Source: Emiliania huxleyi CCMP1516
Lineage: Eukaryota; Haptophyta; Isochrysidales; Noelaerhabdaceae
DNA length: 64,000 nucleotides
Direction of reading: 5' to 3'
Assembly: GCF_000372725.1 (NCBI RefSeq)
Contig: NW_005200880.1
Location: forward strand, 212,550 to 276,549
Made by a program: the position numbers and the translations under genes. Each line of letters opens with the position of its first letter. The first letter of the stretch is position 1. Below the pieces are notes generated by a model. That model ran no database searches and was not told the DNA's origin. It saw only the letters and a list, made by a program, of their open reading frames with translations. Below are positions 9,894-20,868 of this stretch, in pieces.

Positions 9894-10087
9894 AGGTTGA
9901 ACGGCGTCGGGTGATGTCGCCTTGTTCAATCCCACAACCTAGTCGGCTCCCCGGCAGGCTAATAATTCCCGGTCACGTATACTCGAATCCCATCTTCGAT
10001 GCGGTTCGCAATGGACACGCTAATTGGAAACCGGTGGCTTCCCTTTAACCCATCCAGAGACCGTCTCTCTCGCGACTTTTCTTTTTT

Positions 10088-10187
10088 NNNNNNNNNNNNN
10101 NNNNNNNNNNNNNNNNNNNNNNNNNNNNNNNNNNNNNNNNNNNNNNNNNNNNNNNNNNNNNNNNNNNNNNNNNNNNNNNNNNNNNNN
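10088..10187. other. Assembly gap (100 N)
   Basis: Exactly 100 unknown bases, the usual placeholder for a scaffold join of unknown length. Linkage between 1-10087 and 10188-64000 rests on the assembly only. Confidence 0.99.
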
Positions 10188-10640
10188 AAAACAAACACAA
10201 GCTTAAACATCGAAAACATAAAACAAGTTTACAATGATTTAAGAAATACACCAAAACAAGTATTTAAAAATAAACACAGATCTCTGTAGAGGGAGAAAAA
10301 AGCCTGAAACTCCATTCTCCCCCCCCACACCCCACCCCAAAATCCCCCCTCCCCCCCCGCGCCACGCAGCAGGCCCCCGAAGAAAAAAACCTCCCCCCCC
10401 CCCCCCCCGCCAAGATTCCTGGTCTCCCATTTCCCCTTTCCCCTCCCCCTCTCCCCCGCCTCACCAGCCCGGCGGAGGGAGCGAGGGCGCGGCGGCAAGG
10501 GCGAGGGGAGGCAAGGGCGAGGGGAGGCAAGAGCGAGGGGAGGCTAGTCGCGGATGCCGAGCAGCAGCTTCGTGCGCCTGCGGAGAGGCGCGAGGGGAGA
10601 GGAGGGATGTGGGGGGGGGGGGGGGAGGGGGAGGCTGGCA
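10188..10640. repeat. Low-complexity contig end (A-rich, then poly-C/poly-G)
   Basis: Immediately after the gap the composition jumps to A-rich DNA with AAACA motifs, then to long C runs (10320-10410) and G runs (about 10610-10630). No gene is visible. The base order may be unreliable here because it abuts the gap. Confidence 0.7.
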
Positions 10641-10867
10641 TCTCAAGCGACCTCCACCGCTCCACGAGTCTGTCCAGTGCACCCACTGGCCAGATGCCGG
10701 GCCTCGGAGGCTGAATCGAGCGCCGAGTCCGGCCGACCTGGCACTGCTGAGGTCACGCCTGCCTGGGGCGAGCCGAGCTGTTTTTCACAGCAGGCTGGAA
10801 GTACCTCGCCAGGCCGGGCCCGGGGGGCTCGGAGGGACCGTCCCCCGCGGTTCGTTGCCCCGCCAAA

Positions 10868-12427
10868 ATGTGCCGCTGGGTCGTCTTCGTGTCGCGCGAC
10901 CCCGTCACGCTCGCCGACCTGCTCGTCAAGCCGCAGAATTCTCTCGTTCGCCAGTCCTTTGACGCAAAGTACCATCCCGGGTTCACTTCCGTCAACAATG
11001 CGCTGCTGAACGGCGACGGCACGGTGTGAGGCACAATGGCTAGACGTCCACACACCAAGAATATCACGGTCCGTTCGCCTCTGCTCTCGCTTGCAGGGCC
11101 TTGCCTGGTACGTCTTCGGCAAGCCGTACCTCTACAAGAGCAACGGCGCGCCCACTGCGCTCTCCCCTCTCCCGCCCCACCTGCGCGCATTCTGCCGCCG
11201 CACCATGAGCAGACGCGGGGCACTTCCCGACTCCCGTTCCCTCCGCCTCTCTCCCAGGCCCAGCATGGAGCGATCTGAACCTCCTGGAGCTGGCGAGCTG
11301 CACCGCCTCCCCTCTCGTCTTTGGGCATGTCCGGGCCGCCTCACCAGGGACCAACACCAGCCGCGCCGACTGCCACCCCTTTCGCTTTGGCCGGCTTACC
11401 TTTATGCACAATGGCCACATCGAGGGCTTCGCCAGCTTCAAGCGGGCCATGGTCAATCTTCTGACTCAAGAGGCGTACCTCAACGTCACGGGCGTCACCG
11501 ACACGGAGCACGCCTTCGCTCTCCTCCTCAGCCAGCTGCGCGACCCAGGCCGCTCCTCCTCCTTTTCGCGCGAGGAGCTTGAGGACGCCCTCGACGAGAT
11601 GATCCGCATCGTGGCGAAGCTGCAGGCGGCGGCCGGCGTCACCGGAGGCTTCACCACGCTCAACCTAGCGCTCAGCGACGGCGAGACGCTGGTCGCCACG
11701 CGCTACTGCGACAAGTGGCCTGAGACGCCGCCTCCCTCGCTCTACTTTTGCTACGACCGCAGCGAGACGCTCCGCGCGGCACTGCACCAACAGACGGGCG
11801 GGAGTGGTGGGCCGGGTGACGGCTCTAAGAACGCCGGCGGAGGCGACAAGGAGGCGGCCGCGCTCCTCGACGACCAGGCAATGCGGCCTTCTGGGGTGTG
11901 CGTGTGTGTGTGGAGGCAGTGCTTGTGTGACGTGCCGCATCACCGCTGTCGCAGGAGAGCGTGCACTCGGTGGAGGATCGGAGGTGGAAGGAGGACGACG
12001 CTCACCTGGCGCCGCGGCCCTGTCGCTACCTCGTGGGACGCTCCCCTGTCCTCACGCATGCAGCTGCCCCGCAGGCGGCGGCGAGCCGTGAGCCGGCGCT
12101 GCGGGCTCTCCTGGTGAGCTCCGAGCCAACGGTACTGGAGCAGGGCATCAAATGGCGACCCGCCTTCCGTGCGCATGCGGCGATGCCGCTACCCCTCCAC
12201 ACGTTGCCACCGTGACGAGCAGGTACCCGCTGCCCGCCAACTCGATGCTCTCCCACACGCGCAGCACGGGCAGCACCGACCAGCGCTCGCGGCCGAGGCT
12301 CAAGGCGATCGAGATTCCAGACACCTCCGTGCGCAGCCCCCAAGTGGTTGAGGGGTGGGCGATGCGGCCGCGAGCAGACACGGCCTCGAGCGTCGGGAGT
12401 CTGGGGTCTCCGACGCTGAGGGACTGA
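10868..12427 (+). CDS. Class II glutamine amidotransferase domain protein (DUG3/YafJ-like)
   Basis: The start MCRWVVFVSRDP places the nucleophile Cys at position 2, as in Ntn-type amidotransferases that release ammonia from glutamine or act on gamma-glutamyl peptides. Conserved blocks follow: QNSLVRQSFDA, GLAWYVFGKPYLY, AWSDLNLLEL, FGHVRAASPG, DCHPFRFGRLTFMHNGHIEGF and ALLVSSEP, then YPLPANSML. Five exons fit: 10868-11023, 11097-11145, 11258-11895, 11955-12154, 12223-12427. The first and third introns are GT-AG. The second (11146-11257) and fourth (12155-12222) are GC-AG, which restores NGPAWSD and KWYPLPANSM in frame. Length and block order match fungal DUG3 and bacterial YafJ relatives. A further intron in the 11955-12154 exon cannot be excluded. 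Confidence 0.78.
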
Positions 12428-13119
12428 CCGAGAGGGTCCTCGTGAGAATTACTCCGGTCCAGTCTCACGCTCACGGAGCTCGCGACGCTTCTCGCCACAA
12501 GCGCCACGTCGGGGGAGTGTGCAGTGTGGTGTGCTGCGATCGCAACATCTCGGACTCGCGTCTGCTCTAGAGAGCCGTAGCTCCGTCTCTGGCGGAGCGC
12601 GCCCGGGCTGTGGCCTGTGTGTGTGTGTGCCACCACTGTGGGCGGTCGCTGGTCGGTGGTGGTCGCTCGCGCGTCCCGCGCTCGCGGCCGGTGTGTGGTG
12701 TGTCGCGTGTCGCGGCAGGCGGCATGCGGGCGCCGGGCCGCGAGAGATCTCGCACATGACATGCACATGCACATGCAACATGGTGGGGCGCGCGCCGCCG
12801 CGATCTCATTATTTATATTAATAAATTATAATGTCATTAAATATTTCAAACGAGCATGACGAAAAGTGGAAGAAAAGTGGACTCGCACTCGGGACAGCGG
12901 GGCGACAGATAGCGAGGCCGGCGAGATCACAGAGAACACCGCACAGCCGCTCGACCGCTCATACAACCTCAAAGGACGGGGAAGATACTCTAGAGGCACA
13001 CACACAAACGCTCACCGAGAGATACCGCTCTGGGTGGTCTCGGCAGAGGGACTTGCCTCCCCCCCCCCATAACAGATTTCACGGTCTACGCACACCAAGA
13101 ACACGCGCTCCTCCGCAAG
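12428..13119. other. Intergenic region, no gene seen
   Basis: About 690 bp between the convergent amidotransferase and the minus-strand gene that follows. It contains short GT tracts (near 12617) and an AT-rich stretch (12808-12850). No domain-like reading frame was recognised. Confidence 0.6.
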
Positions 13120-14020
13120 CTACGACACCTCGGCGCCGGCCGGGCGAATGGGAGCAAAGGTAAAGCCTCCGATGGTGTCAAAGTTGCTGCTGATCAAACC
13201 CCACATATTTGCCACGCCGTCCGTCTTGATGCTCAGCTCGCCTCCCGCCGCCATCTGCAGGTCTCCCGGGCCTGCAACAACACTCGATGTGAAGGAGCGC
13301 CGTTTGCGAGTGGGCGGGAGAGTTGGGAGGAGAGAGTGGCACACGGGCGCCTGGGAGCACACCCCTCTCGTCCGGCATCGATCGCTCGATAATCTCGAGC
13401 TGGTACTCGAGAAGCTGCCTCCGCTCGCTCGGCACCGCCGCCTCCGCCCGCTCAGCGGACAGCCCGAGGGAGGCGGACGCCTCGGCTGCCGCACCCAGCG
13501 CATCCAGCTCCGCCCGGACGGCAGCGGCCTCTGCCTCGAACTGGCGCAGCTGCGCGCCATCCCAGCACGCAGCGCGAAAGAAGGCGCGGCCCGGAGGAAG
13601 GGCGGCGCCGTTGCGCTGCGCCCCGTCGGGAAAGTCGATGTAGAAGCGGAGCGCGGATCTGCCGCAGCGGTCGGGCGGCTCGGCTAGCCAGCCGCCCGGC
13701 CGGGCCTCGACGCTCACCTCACCTTTAGGGCCGACAAACGCGCCCGCTGAAGCGAGGAGCCGCCTCGCGGGGCAGCAAGTTGGCTCCTCGACGGTCCAGC
13801 GAAAGTCACCACTCGCGACAGGCTCGTCCGAGAATGTGATCTCCAACGGAACCGCAAGGCGGGCGCCGCCGCTCTGAATGTCGAGCGTCATCCGCCACGC
13901 CGACTGGAAGAGGAGTGGCTCGGTCCACGGTTCCGACCAAAACGAAGAGCCACGGCGAGTCGGCGTCAGCGCGGGCCGGAGCGCGTGAGGTTGCAGGGCG
14001 AGGAGCTGGGCAGAGAGCAT
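13120..14020 (-). CDS. Conserved-looking hypothetical protein, two exons
   Basis: Exon 1 (14020-13363) begins MLSAQLLALQPHALRPAL, a short hydrophobic/basic leader that could be a targeting peptide, then WSEPWTEPLLFQSAWRMTLD. It contains a beta-rich part (FRWTVEEPTCC, ALRFYIDFPDGA, FFRAACWDG) and a helical segment (AEAAAVRAELDALGAAAEAS). The intron 13272-13362 (GT-AG) joins MPDERG to PGDLQMAAGGELSIKTDG in frame, giving the end FDTIGGFTFAPIRPAGAEVS and a stop. Splicing replaces a poor read-through tail with a well-ordered ending, which supports the model. Product is about 269 aa. I do not recognise the family. Confidence 0.6.
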
Positions 14021-14232
14021 GCGAGGGGTCGCACCGGTGAGCGTCGTAAATGATTTAGAAAAACAGCAAAAGCAGAGCGTAAAAACGGTCTATGCACGCG
14101 CTCCGCCCTCGGCCGCTGCCGCCACCGGGAGCGGCGACGGCGAGCGGAGCATGGACGATCGGGTAGCGAGGCCCGCGTCGAGGCGCAAAAGGCAGTGACA
14201 GTGTGCGCGCGCGGCGCGGCTGGCGGCTGGCC

Positions 14233-14233
14233 G

Positions 14234-14271
<38 letters not shown>
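14233..14271 (+). repeat. (GCTGTC) hexamer tandem repeat
   Basis: Six to seven copies of GCTGTC lie between the two minus-strand genes, about 215 bp upstream of the hypothetical gene's start codon. Confidence 0.9.
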
Positions 14272-14479
14272 CACACGATCATTTTCACACAAGCACTTCT
14301 TTCCTCTTTACCATCCACATCTCTGTCGGTCTCGGGCGCCCCACATCACAGCCACAATGCATAAATCTCATCTTCCGTCCTGGATTCGCCTCTCGCCACT
14401 CTCGGATACGTTCGCAGGTGGCGAAGAGGCACGTGTGCGACGTGGCAACACAGAGCCTTGCACCCTTTCGCCCGTCTCA

Positions 14480-15907
14480 TCACTGCCCCGGCGCCCACGC
14501 CTCGACCCTCTTGGGCAGCAGCTGGTTCGACAGGTCCTCTCCGTGGCCTAGGCCGCCGTATTCACCCTGGCCCCAGGTGAAGACAGCGGCATCGGCGGTG
14601 ATGGCGAGGCTGTGGCTGCCTCCAGCCGACACAGCGACGACGCGCTGGTCAGCAAAAGCCTCGACCTTCTTGGGCAGCAGCTGGTTCTGCGTGTCGCCGT
14701 GGCCCAGCCGGCCTCGCCCTCCAAGGCCCCAGCTCCAGACAGCTCCGTCGGCGGTGATGGCGATGCTGTGGCTGCTTCCCGCCGACACAGCGACGATGCG
14801 CTGCTCAGCAAAGGCCTCGACCTTCTTCGGCAGCAGCTGGCGCTGCAGGTCGCCGTGGCCTAACCGGCCAGAGCCTCCCTGGCCCCAGCTCCAGACGCTG
14901 CCGTCGGCGGTGAGGGCGAGGCTGTGCTGGTCTCCAGCCGAGACTGCGATGACGCGCTGCTCAGCAAAGCCCTCGACCTTCTTGGGAAGCAGCTGGTCCT
15001 GCCTGTCGCCGTGGCCCAGCTGGCCCCAGCCTCCCTGGCCCCAGCTCCAGAGAGCGCCATTGGCGGTGAGTGCAAGGCTGTGGTGGCCTCCAGCCGACAC
15101 AGCGACGACGCGCTGCCCAGCCAAGGCCTCGATCTTCTTGGGCAGCAGCTGGTGCTGCGTGTCGCCGTGGCCCAGCCGACCTTCGCCTCCATAGCCCCAG
15201 CTCCAGATAGCGCTGTCGGCGGTGAGGGCGATGCTGTGTTCGCCTCCTGCCGATACGACGAGGACGCGCTGCTCAGCTAAGGCCTCGACCTCCTTCGGCT
15301 GCCACTGGTCCTGCCGGTCGCCGTGGCCCAGCGCGCACACGCCTCCCTGGCCCCAGCTCCAGACACTGCCGCCGGCGGTGAAGGCAAGGCTATGGAATCC
15401 TCCAGCCGACACGCTCACGGCGCGCTCGCCACCCAGCGTGGAAGGGAGGCGGGTCGGCGTGTTGAGCCGCGGCACGCCCTCGCCGTGACCGATCAGTCCC
15501 GGCGTCCAGTTCTCAGCCGTTCCGCACGACGAGAGCCGCCCCTCGCCGTCGATGAAGACGCTGTGCCAATATCCTGCGGCAGCCCTCGCCGGCGGGTTGG
15601 ACTCGCACAGCAGCGCCGAATAGCACAGCCACCGCACGGCGCAGCCCTCGCCCTCCGGCAGCGCCGGCAGCTCGAAGCCGCGCTCTCGCGCCCACAAGCG
15701 GATGGCCTCCAGCGCAAGCGAGGCGTGGAAGAGCAGCGAGACGGCCGCGACGCGAGCGATGTCGGCGGGGTCGCAGCGAGAGATGGCGCGCAGGAGGAGC
15801 TCCGTGGGGAGGTCGAGGAGGCGGGTGGGCTGCGGCGCGTTTGGCGAGGGAGCGGCGGAGGAGGCGGCGGCGAGGCGGCGCGAGCGGCGGCGCGGCGGGG
15901 TGGACAT
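14480..15907 (-). CDS. F-box protein with RCC1 repeats
   Basis: The first ATG that gives a sensible N-terminus is at 15905-15907 (MSTPPRRRSRRLAAASS), followed by an F-box at about residues 30-65 (LLDLPTELLLRAISRCDPAD, then VSLLFHASL). Six RCC1 blades occupy the rest, each with SVWSWGQGGxGxLGHGD, QLLPKKVEA, RVVAVSAGxxHSLALT. F-box proteins recruit substrates to SCF ubiquitin ligases, so the propeller is the likely substrate-binding part. The protein is about 475 aa and intronless. Its repeats are so alike at DNA level that they probably spread recently by unequal exchange. A paralogous blade sits at 1-151. Confidence 0.82.
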   Translation of the reverse strand: MSTPPRRRSRRLAAASSAAPSPNAPQPTRLLDLPTELLLRAISRCDPADIARVAAVSLLFHASLALEAIRLWARERGFELPALPEGEGCAVRWLCYSALLCESNPPARAAAGYWHSVFIDGEGRLSSCGTAENWTPGLIGHGEGVPRLNTPTRLPSTLGGERAVSVSAGGFHSLAFTAGGSVWSWGQGGVCALGHGDRQDQWQPKEVEALAEQRVLVVSAGGEHSIALTADSAIWSWGYGGEGRLGHGDTQHQLLPKKIEALAGQRVVAVSAGGHHSLALTANGALWSWGQGGWGQLGHGDRQDQLLPKKVEGFAEQRVIAVSAGDQHSLALTADGSVWSWGQGGSGRLGHGDLQRQLLPKKVEAFAEQRIVAVSAGSSHSIAITADGAVWSWGLGGRGRLGHGDTQNQLLPKKVEAFADQRVVAVSAGGSHSLAITADAAVFTWGQGEYGGLGHGEDLSNQLLPKRVEAWAPGQ

Positions 15908-16241
15908 CGCGAGGAAAAGAAAACCGAGGTGGTCAGGGGGTAAAAAGAAAAGCCGCGCGCGCACCGTCCTCCGGCGCGATCAACGCAGCCCACTGTTACG
16001 CATTTCGCTGCTCATCGCGACCGCCACCAAGATGCGGTACGGCTCCCTCGCCTGGACTTCTCCGCCTGCCGCGCGACGGCTCGTCGCCTGGCTGGCCATG
16101 ACGACACCGCCGACGCCGCTCGACCTCAGTGGCGACGGCGGCTGCCTGATGACGACGCTGCGAGAGCCGCTCCCGACCGCGGCGCGCGCGTCCTCTCCCT
16201 CCATCCACGATTTATTGATTTTATATGCCCGAGAAATCTCA

Positions 16242-16303
16242 GAGAGAGATTTTTAGCAATACCAAACAAATCTAACACTCACACGTCATTTGGGGCCTGG
16301 AGC
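16242..16303 (+). repeat. Dispersed repeat module (candidate small MITE end)
   Basis: GAGAGAGATTTTTAGCAATA and following bases (module A, 16242-16269) are directly followed by module B, which starts TCTAACACTCACACG (16270-16303). Module B also occurs at 45935-45967, there followed by the reverse complement of module A (45970-45996), and at the mirror place in the right arm near 58052-58113. Module A alone recurs near 16457-16480. The arrangement A-B here and B-A' there suggests a short element with A as a terminal inverted repeat. The stretch 16210-16560 has no gene. Confidence 0.55.
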
Positions 16304-16739
16304 CCTGTTCACGCGCGCGCGAGACGTGCAGACAGGGTTGCCAGGTGAGAGCGAATGGCGCGGTTCACGCCTCGCACAACAGACAGAGAGAGAGATGCGC
16401 TCTGCATGGTGGGACGTGTTTGTGTTTGTTGAAATCTCTGAGAAATCTCTGAGAAATCTAGATTTTTAGCAATACCAAAGTTTGTTAATCTCTGTGATCA
16501 GTGATGCTGAGATGGTGTGAGTAGAGGGTCGCGACAGCGTCCTAATCTAAATAAAATCGTCGGTCACTCTGCTGCACGCCGTTTCAGATTTTTTCTCGTC
16601 GGGTAGAAAGAAAGAAAGAAAACAGAGAGAGGGTAGAAGATTTTCACAGGCGAGCCCGAAAAAGAAACCCGCGGCCCCCCAAGGAGAGCACGCTCCACGC
16701 CGCCCTCGACCCAGCCTCCGCCGCTGGTTTTGCGATCGT

Positions 16740-19700
16740 ATGCGGAAGTTAAGCCTTCAATTGCTGCTCGCGGCACAGCCTGTCGCTGCTTCGTGGTGGC
16801 ACCGCTCGCCGCCGCCGCCGTCGCCGCCGCAGCCAATCCCGCAGCCACTGATAGAGTCCTGCTACGACCTCTGCGGCGGCTCAGGCGTCTGCCCGGGCTT
16901 TTGCGGAGCCGGCCACTCGTGCTGCCGCACTTACTTCCCCGCAGCGGGCTGCCCCGAGGTCTCTTGCAACGGCTACCACTGCTGTGTGCCTGAGGCCGCC
17001 AGCCCGGACCCGCCTCCGTCGCCTCCGCGCTCGCCTTCGCCGCTTGGCCCTCCGCCGCCCATCTCGCCGTTCACGTGCGGCTGCCAGTGGACAAAGAAGT
17101 GGCACTGCCCCGGCGAGAAGTCTTCCGGGCCGGTCGCTTCGCCGCGCGGATGGGAGGTGCACATGCAGTGCAGCGGCCGCCACGCGCGCCCTCTCCGCCT
17201 CTCACAGCGAGTCCGCTCTCCCGGCCATAGGACCCGTGCTACGCCTTTTGCTGCAACCGGCCGCCGCCACCGAGCCCTCCGCCGCTGCCTCCCGCCCCAC
17301 GCGACTGCTGGGCGGGCTGCGGCAGCGTGGCCGGCCCTTGCCACGGCTTTTGCGGCGGCGGGATGGCGTGCTGCCGGCCGGGCTTCCCCGCCCTCGGCTG
17401 CCCCGGGGCAGAGAGCCTCTCGGTGGTGGGCGCGAGGTGCGAGGGCTACCACTGCTGCGTGCCAGAGGCGCCCTTCCCGGCGCCGCCGCCGCCGCCGCCG
17501 CCGCTGCCGCCGCCGCCCACGCCGCCGCCTCCCTCGCCGTCGCCGCCGCCGCCCGCGGTCCCGTTTGCATGCAACTGCACGTGGGTCGACGACTTCTCGT
17601 GCCCAGGCATGCCGCAGGCGGGCCTGCTCGGCGTCGCGCACGACGACGGCAGTGAGTGCTACGCCTTCTGCTGCAACAAGCCGCCGCCGCCCTCGTCGCC
17701 CTCGCCCTCGCCGCCGCCCTCTGCGCCGGGCAACTGCTGGGACGGCTGCGATGGGCAGGGGCCGTGCGACGGCTGGTGCGGCCAGGGGCACGCCTGCTGC
17801 CGGACTGGCGTCTTCACCCTCGGCTGCCCGGCGACGGCGTGCGACGGCTACCACTGCTGCGTGCCAGCGGTGCCCTTCCCAGCCCCGCCGCCGCCCGCGC
17901 CGCCGCCGCCCTCGCAGCCCCCCTCGGCGCCGCCTCCCTCGCCGCCGCCCCCCTCGTTGCCGCCCGGCGCGCCGCCGTCGCCGCCGACCGCGCTCAACGC
18001 GATGCTGTTCAACACGTCGTTTGGGCTCCCAAACATCGAGTACGGCGAGGGTGACGGCCGCGTCAACGTGTTCGGCATACAGTGCGGCCACGCGCACGTC
18101 GCCTCGTACAGCCTGCACCCGACCTCGTCGCCAAACTCGTCCGCCGCCGTCGAGCTGCGCGCCGAGGTGACGGGCGTGATGGTCGAGTGCGTGTGCGAGT
18201 GGACGGCGGAGTACTACTACCCCGGCACCGAGAACCTCCTCGCGTACGAGTCGGGGACGGTCCAAGTCTCGTCCACCGGCGCGGGCCTCAGCGCCACGCT
18301 CGGCTTTGGCGGCGAGAACAGCACCGGCGACGGCCTCTGGGGACTCGACGTGGTTCCCGTGCTCGAAGAGTGCTCCGGCGCGTTCCCGATCTCGCTCGAC
18401 AAGTTCACGACGCGCAGCACCAACGTGGTCGCCGGCGTCGCCAGCTTTGCGTTTGGCGGCGACGCCCTCGCCGACGGCATCGTCGGCCGCCTCACGCTGG
18501 CGATGGACGAGGGCTTCTGCGCGTACTTGATGCCAAAGGTCTACGCGACGACCGCCGAGGAGGTCGGGCCGCTCCTCGGGCAGCTCAACGGCCTCCTCGG
18601 CTCGACCGCCCAAGGCACCGTCGACAGTGTCTTCGGCAGCACCAACGCTGGCGTGCACAGCGCTGCGGCGGCGACGGGCTCCTACCTGTCCAAGAACGAC
18701 ACGGCCCTCGCCTCGGGCGTGGACGCGGCGCACGACCTCCTCGCGGCGCAGGCCGAGCAGCACGAGGCGGAGCTCGCCGCGGCGCAGCAGATGCTCGCCC
18801 AGCAGGCAAAGGCGCACGAGGACGAGATCGCCGCCGCCGCCTCGTGGTGGAGCTCGTGGACCGGCGGCGGAGGAGCGGCCTCGCCCGCCCCGCCGCCCAG
18901 GCCGCCGCCGCTGCCGCCCCTGCCCGCGTCGCCGCCGCTCCACGGGACGCGCAACTGCTGGGCGGCGTGCGGCGGCGCGGGTGGGCTCTGCCCTCTCTTC
19001 TGCGGCGACGGCTGGGCCTGCTGCTTGCAGGGCGAGGAGCTGCCCGGCTGCGCGCTCAACAACCCCTGCGTCGGCTTCCATTGTTGCGTCCCTGCCGCCG
19101 GCTTCCCCTCGCCACCGCCGCCCTCGCTCCCTCCCTCTCCGCCGCCCCCGCCGCCCCCGTCGACGCCCCCGCCCCAGCCGCCTCCGCCCGCCGACTGCTG
19201 GGGCGGCTGCGGCGGCGCCGGCCTCTGCAGCGGGTTTTGCGGCAGCGGGCACGCCTGCTGCCGCACCGACAGCCCCTGGACAGCAGGCTGCCCGGCGCAG
19301 TCGTGCGTCGGCTACCACTGCTGCGTGGACGCGGTGCCCTTCCCGCCGCCGTCATCACCCCCCTCGCCGCCGCTGCCTCCCTCGCCTCCCTCGCCGCCGC
19401 CCTCGCCGCCGCCGCCGCCGCCCTCGCCGCCGCCTAGCCCGCCGCCCAGCACCCCTCCGTCGCCGCCGCCGCCGCCCTCGCCGCCGCCGCCGCCGCCACC
19501 CTTGCCGCCGCCGGCCGACTGCTGGGGGCAGTGTCAAGCGGCCGGGCTGTGCCCTCAGCACTGCGGCGTCGGGCGGGCGTGCTGCAAGACTGGGTGGCAC
19601 GCGCTCGGCTGTCCTGACGCCATCACGCCCGCTTGCGAGGGCTACCACTGCTGCGTCGACGCCGTGCCGTTCCCGCCCTCGACACCTCCGTCGACGCCGC

Positions 19701-20458
19701 CGCCGTCGCCGTCGCCGCCGCCGCCGCCGCCATCGCCGCCGCCACCCAGCACGCCGCCCTCACCGCCGCCGCCTACGATGCCCCCACCGCCCTCGCCGCC
19801 GCCGCCCTCGCTGCCGCCCTCGCCGCCGCCCTCGCCACTCCCACCCTACGCGCCGCCCTCGCCACCTCCTCCCTCGTCCCCGCCGCCGCCGCCGCCGCCG
19901 CCCTCTGTGCCGCTCGACTGCTACTACCACTGCAATGGGCAGGGGCCGTGCGACGGCTGGTGCGGCCAGGGGCACGCCTGCTGCCGGACTGGCGTCTTCA
20001 CCCTCGGCTGCCCGGCGACGGCGTGCGACGGCTACCACTGCTGCGTGCCAGCGGTGCCCTTCCCAGCCCCGCCGCCGCCGTCGCCGCCGCCGCCGCCCGC
20101 GTGCGACCTCGCCTGCCATGACTCGACGTGCCGCAAGCTCTGGGCGGCGGGACTCCAGTGCGCCGACACGCTCGACCTCTGCGGCCAGGCCTGCTCCGCG
20201 TGCTGCCGCTCGGCCGACGACCCAGCCAGCCTCGCGCCGATGCAGCGCGCCGCTCAGCGCCTCGTTGCGGAGGGCGACGCTGCGGCGCGCGAGCCGCAGG
20301 GCCTCATCGGCGCACGGGCCCTGCTGCTCGGCGCGGCCGCGGCGGCTGTCTTGAGCGCTGCGGTGTTGCGGCGCCGCGCCGCCAACGCACGGGCCGCACC
20401 TTCCCCGGATCTGCCGACGCGCCGTCGGCGTCGCGAGGTCCGGCACCCCCTTTTCTGA
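16740..20458 (+). CDS. Secreted/membrane Cys-rich, Pro-rich matrix-type protein
   Basis: Exons 16740-17156 and 17231-20458, GT-AG intron of 74 nt, phase 0. The splice turns PRGWE into PRGWE-DPCYAFCC, which mirrors the second copy of the same motif (SECYAFCC). The protein is about 1,215 aa and starts with a signal peptide (MRKLSLQLLLAAQPVAASWW). Seven Cys modules follow the pattern C-x3-C ... C-x3-CG-x-G-x-ACC ... GC ... C-x-GYHCCV, separated by SPPPP linkers as in pherophorin-type wall proteins. Between modules 3 and 4 lies a globular domain of about 270 residues with N-glycosylation sites (NTS, NSS, NST, NDT) and a Cys pattern weakly like BPI/LBP lipid-binding folds. A final Cys cluster, a helix (ALLLGAAAAAVLSAAV) and RRRAA suggest C-terminal membrane anchoring. 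Likely an extracellular matrix or scale component; this is inference. Confidence 0.75.
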
Positions 20459-20868
20459 GGGGTTGGCCCTACGCGCTGTCCCTGTCCAAGTATGAAGAGA
20501 GCGGTAGCAGTTGACTCTGACTCTTGCTGCTGCACTTGAGGCTTGGGCGTGGGGAGATCACCGGCGTCGAGGGGGGAACCAATCGGTGCGGACCGCGGTG
20601 GTCGTCCGCCATTACTTTTTATGCATATAACCGAGGCGTGGCGAGCACAGGACTGCCTGCGTCTCGTTAATTTGCGGTCTCGTTATTAACCGGGCGAAAA
20701 AATCAATCACCCGTCTTGTGTGATGTCGCCCTGAAGCTGAACGCTGAAGGTGCGTTGGGCCGCGCGCTCATCGCCAACGGCCACGCAGTGCTGGGTCGCT
20801 GCAGCACGACGGTATAGACCATACTCTATAGTCGTAGCGGTCAAGAGAGGGAGTGACGCCGGGGCGAC

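Noticed and set aside
4526..9914. Several long plus-strand frames across the ankyrin/kinase gene
   Set aside because: Repeated peptides such as HPLVAVVGG are reverse readings of the ankyrin repeats. The minus strand carries the kinase and RING motifs.
16973..19318. 781-codon open frame on the minus strand opposite the Cys-rich gene
   Set aside because: It is a shadow of GC-rich, Pro-rich codons: mostly Arg/Ala/Gly runs, no domain, and the opposite strand has a signal peptide, ordered Cys modules and a supported intron.
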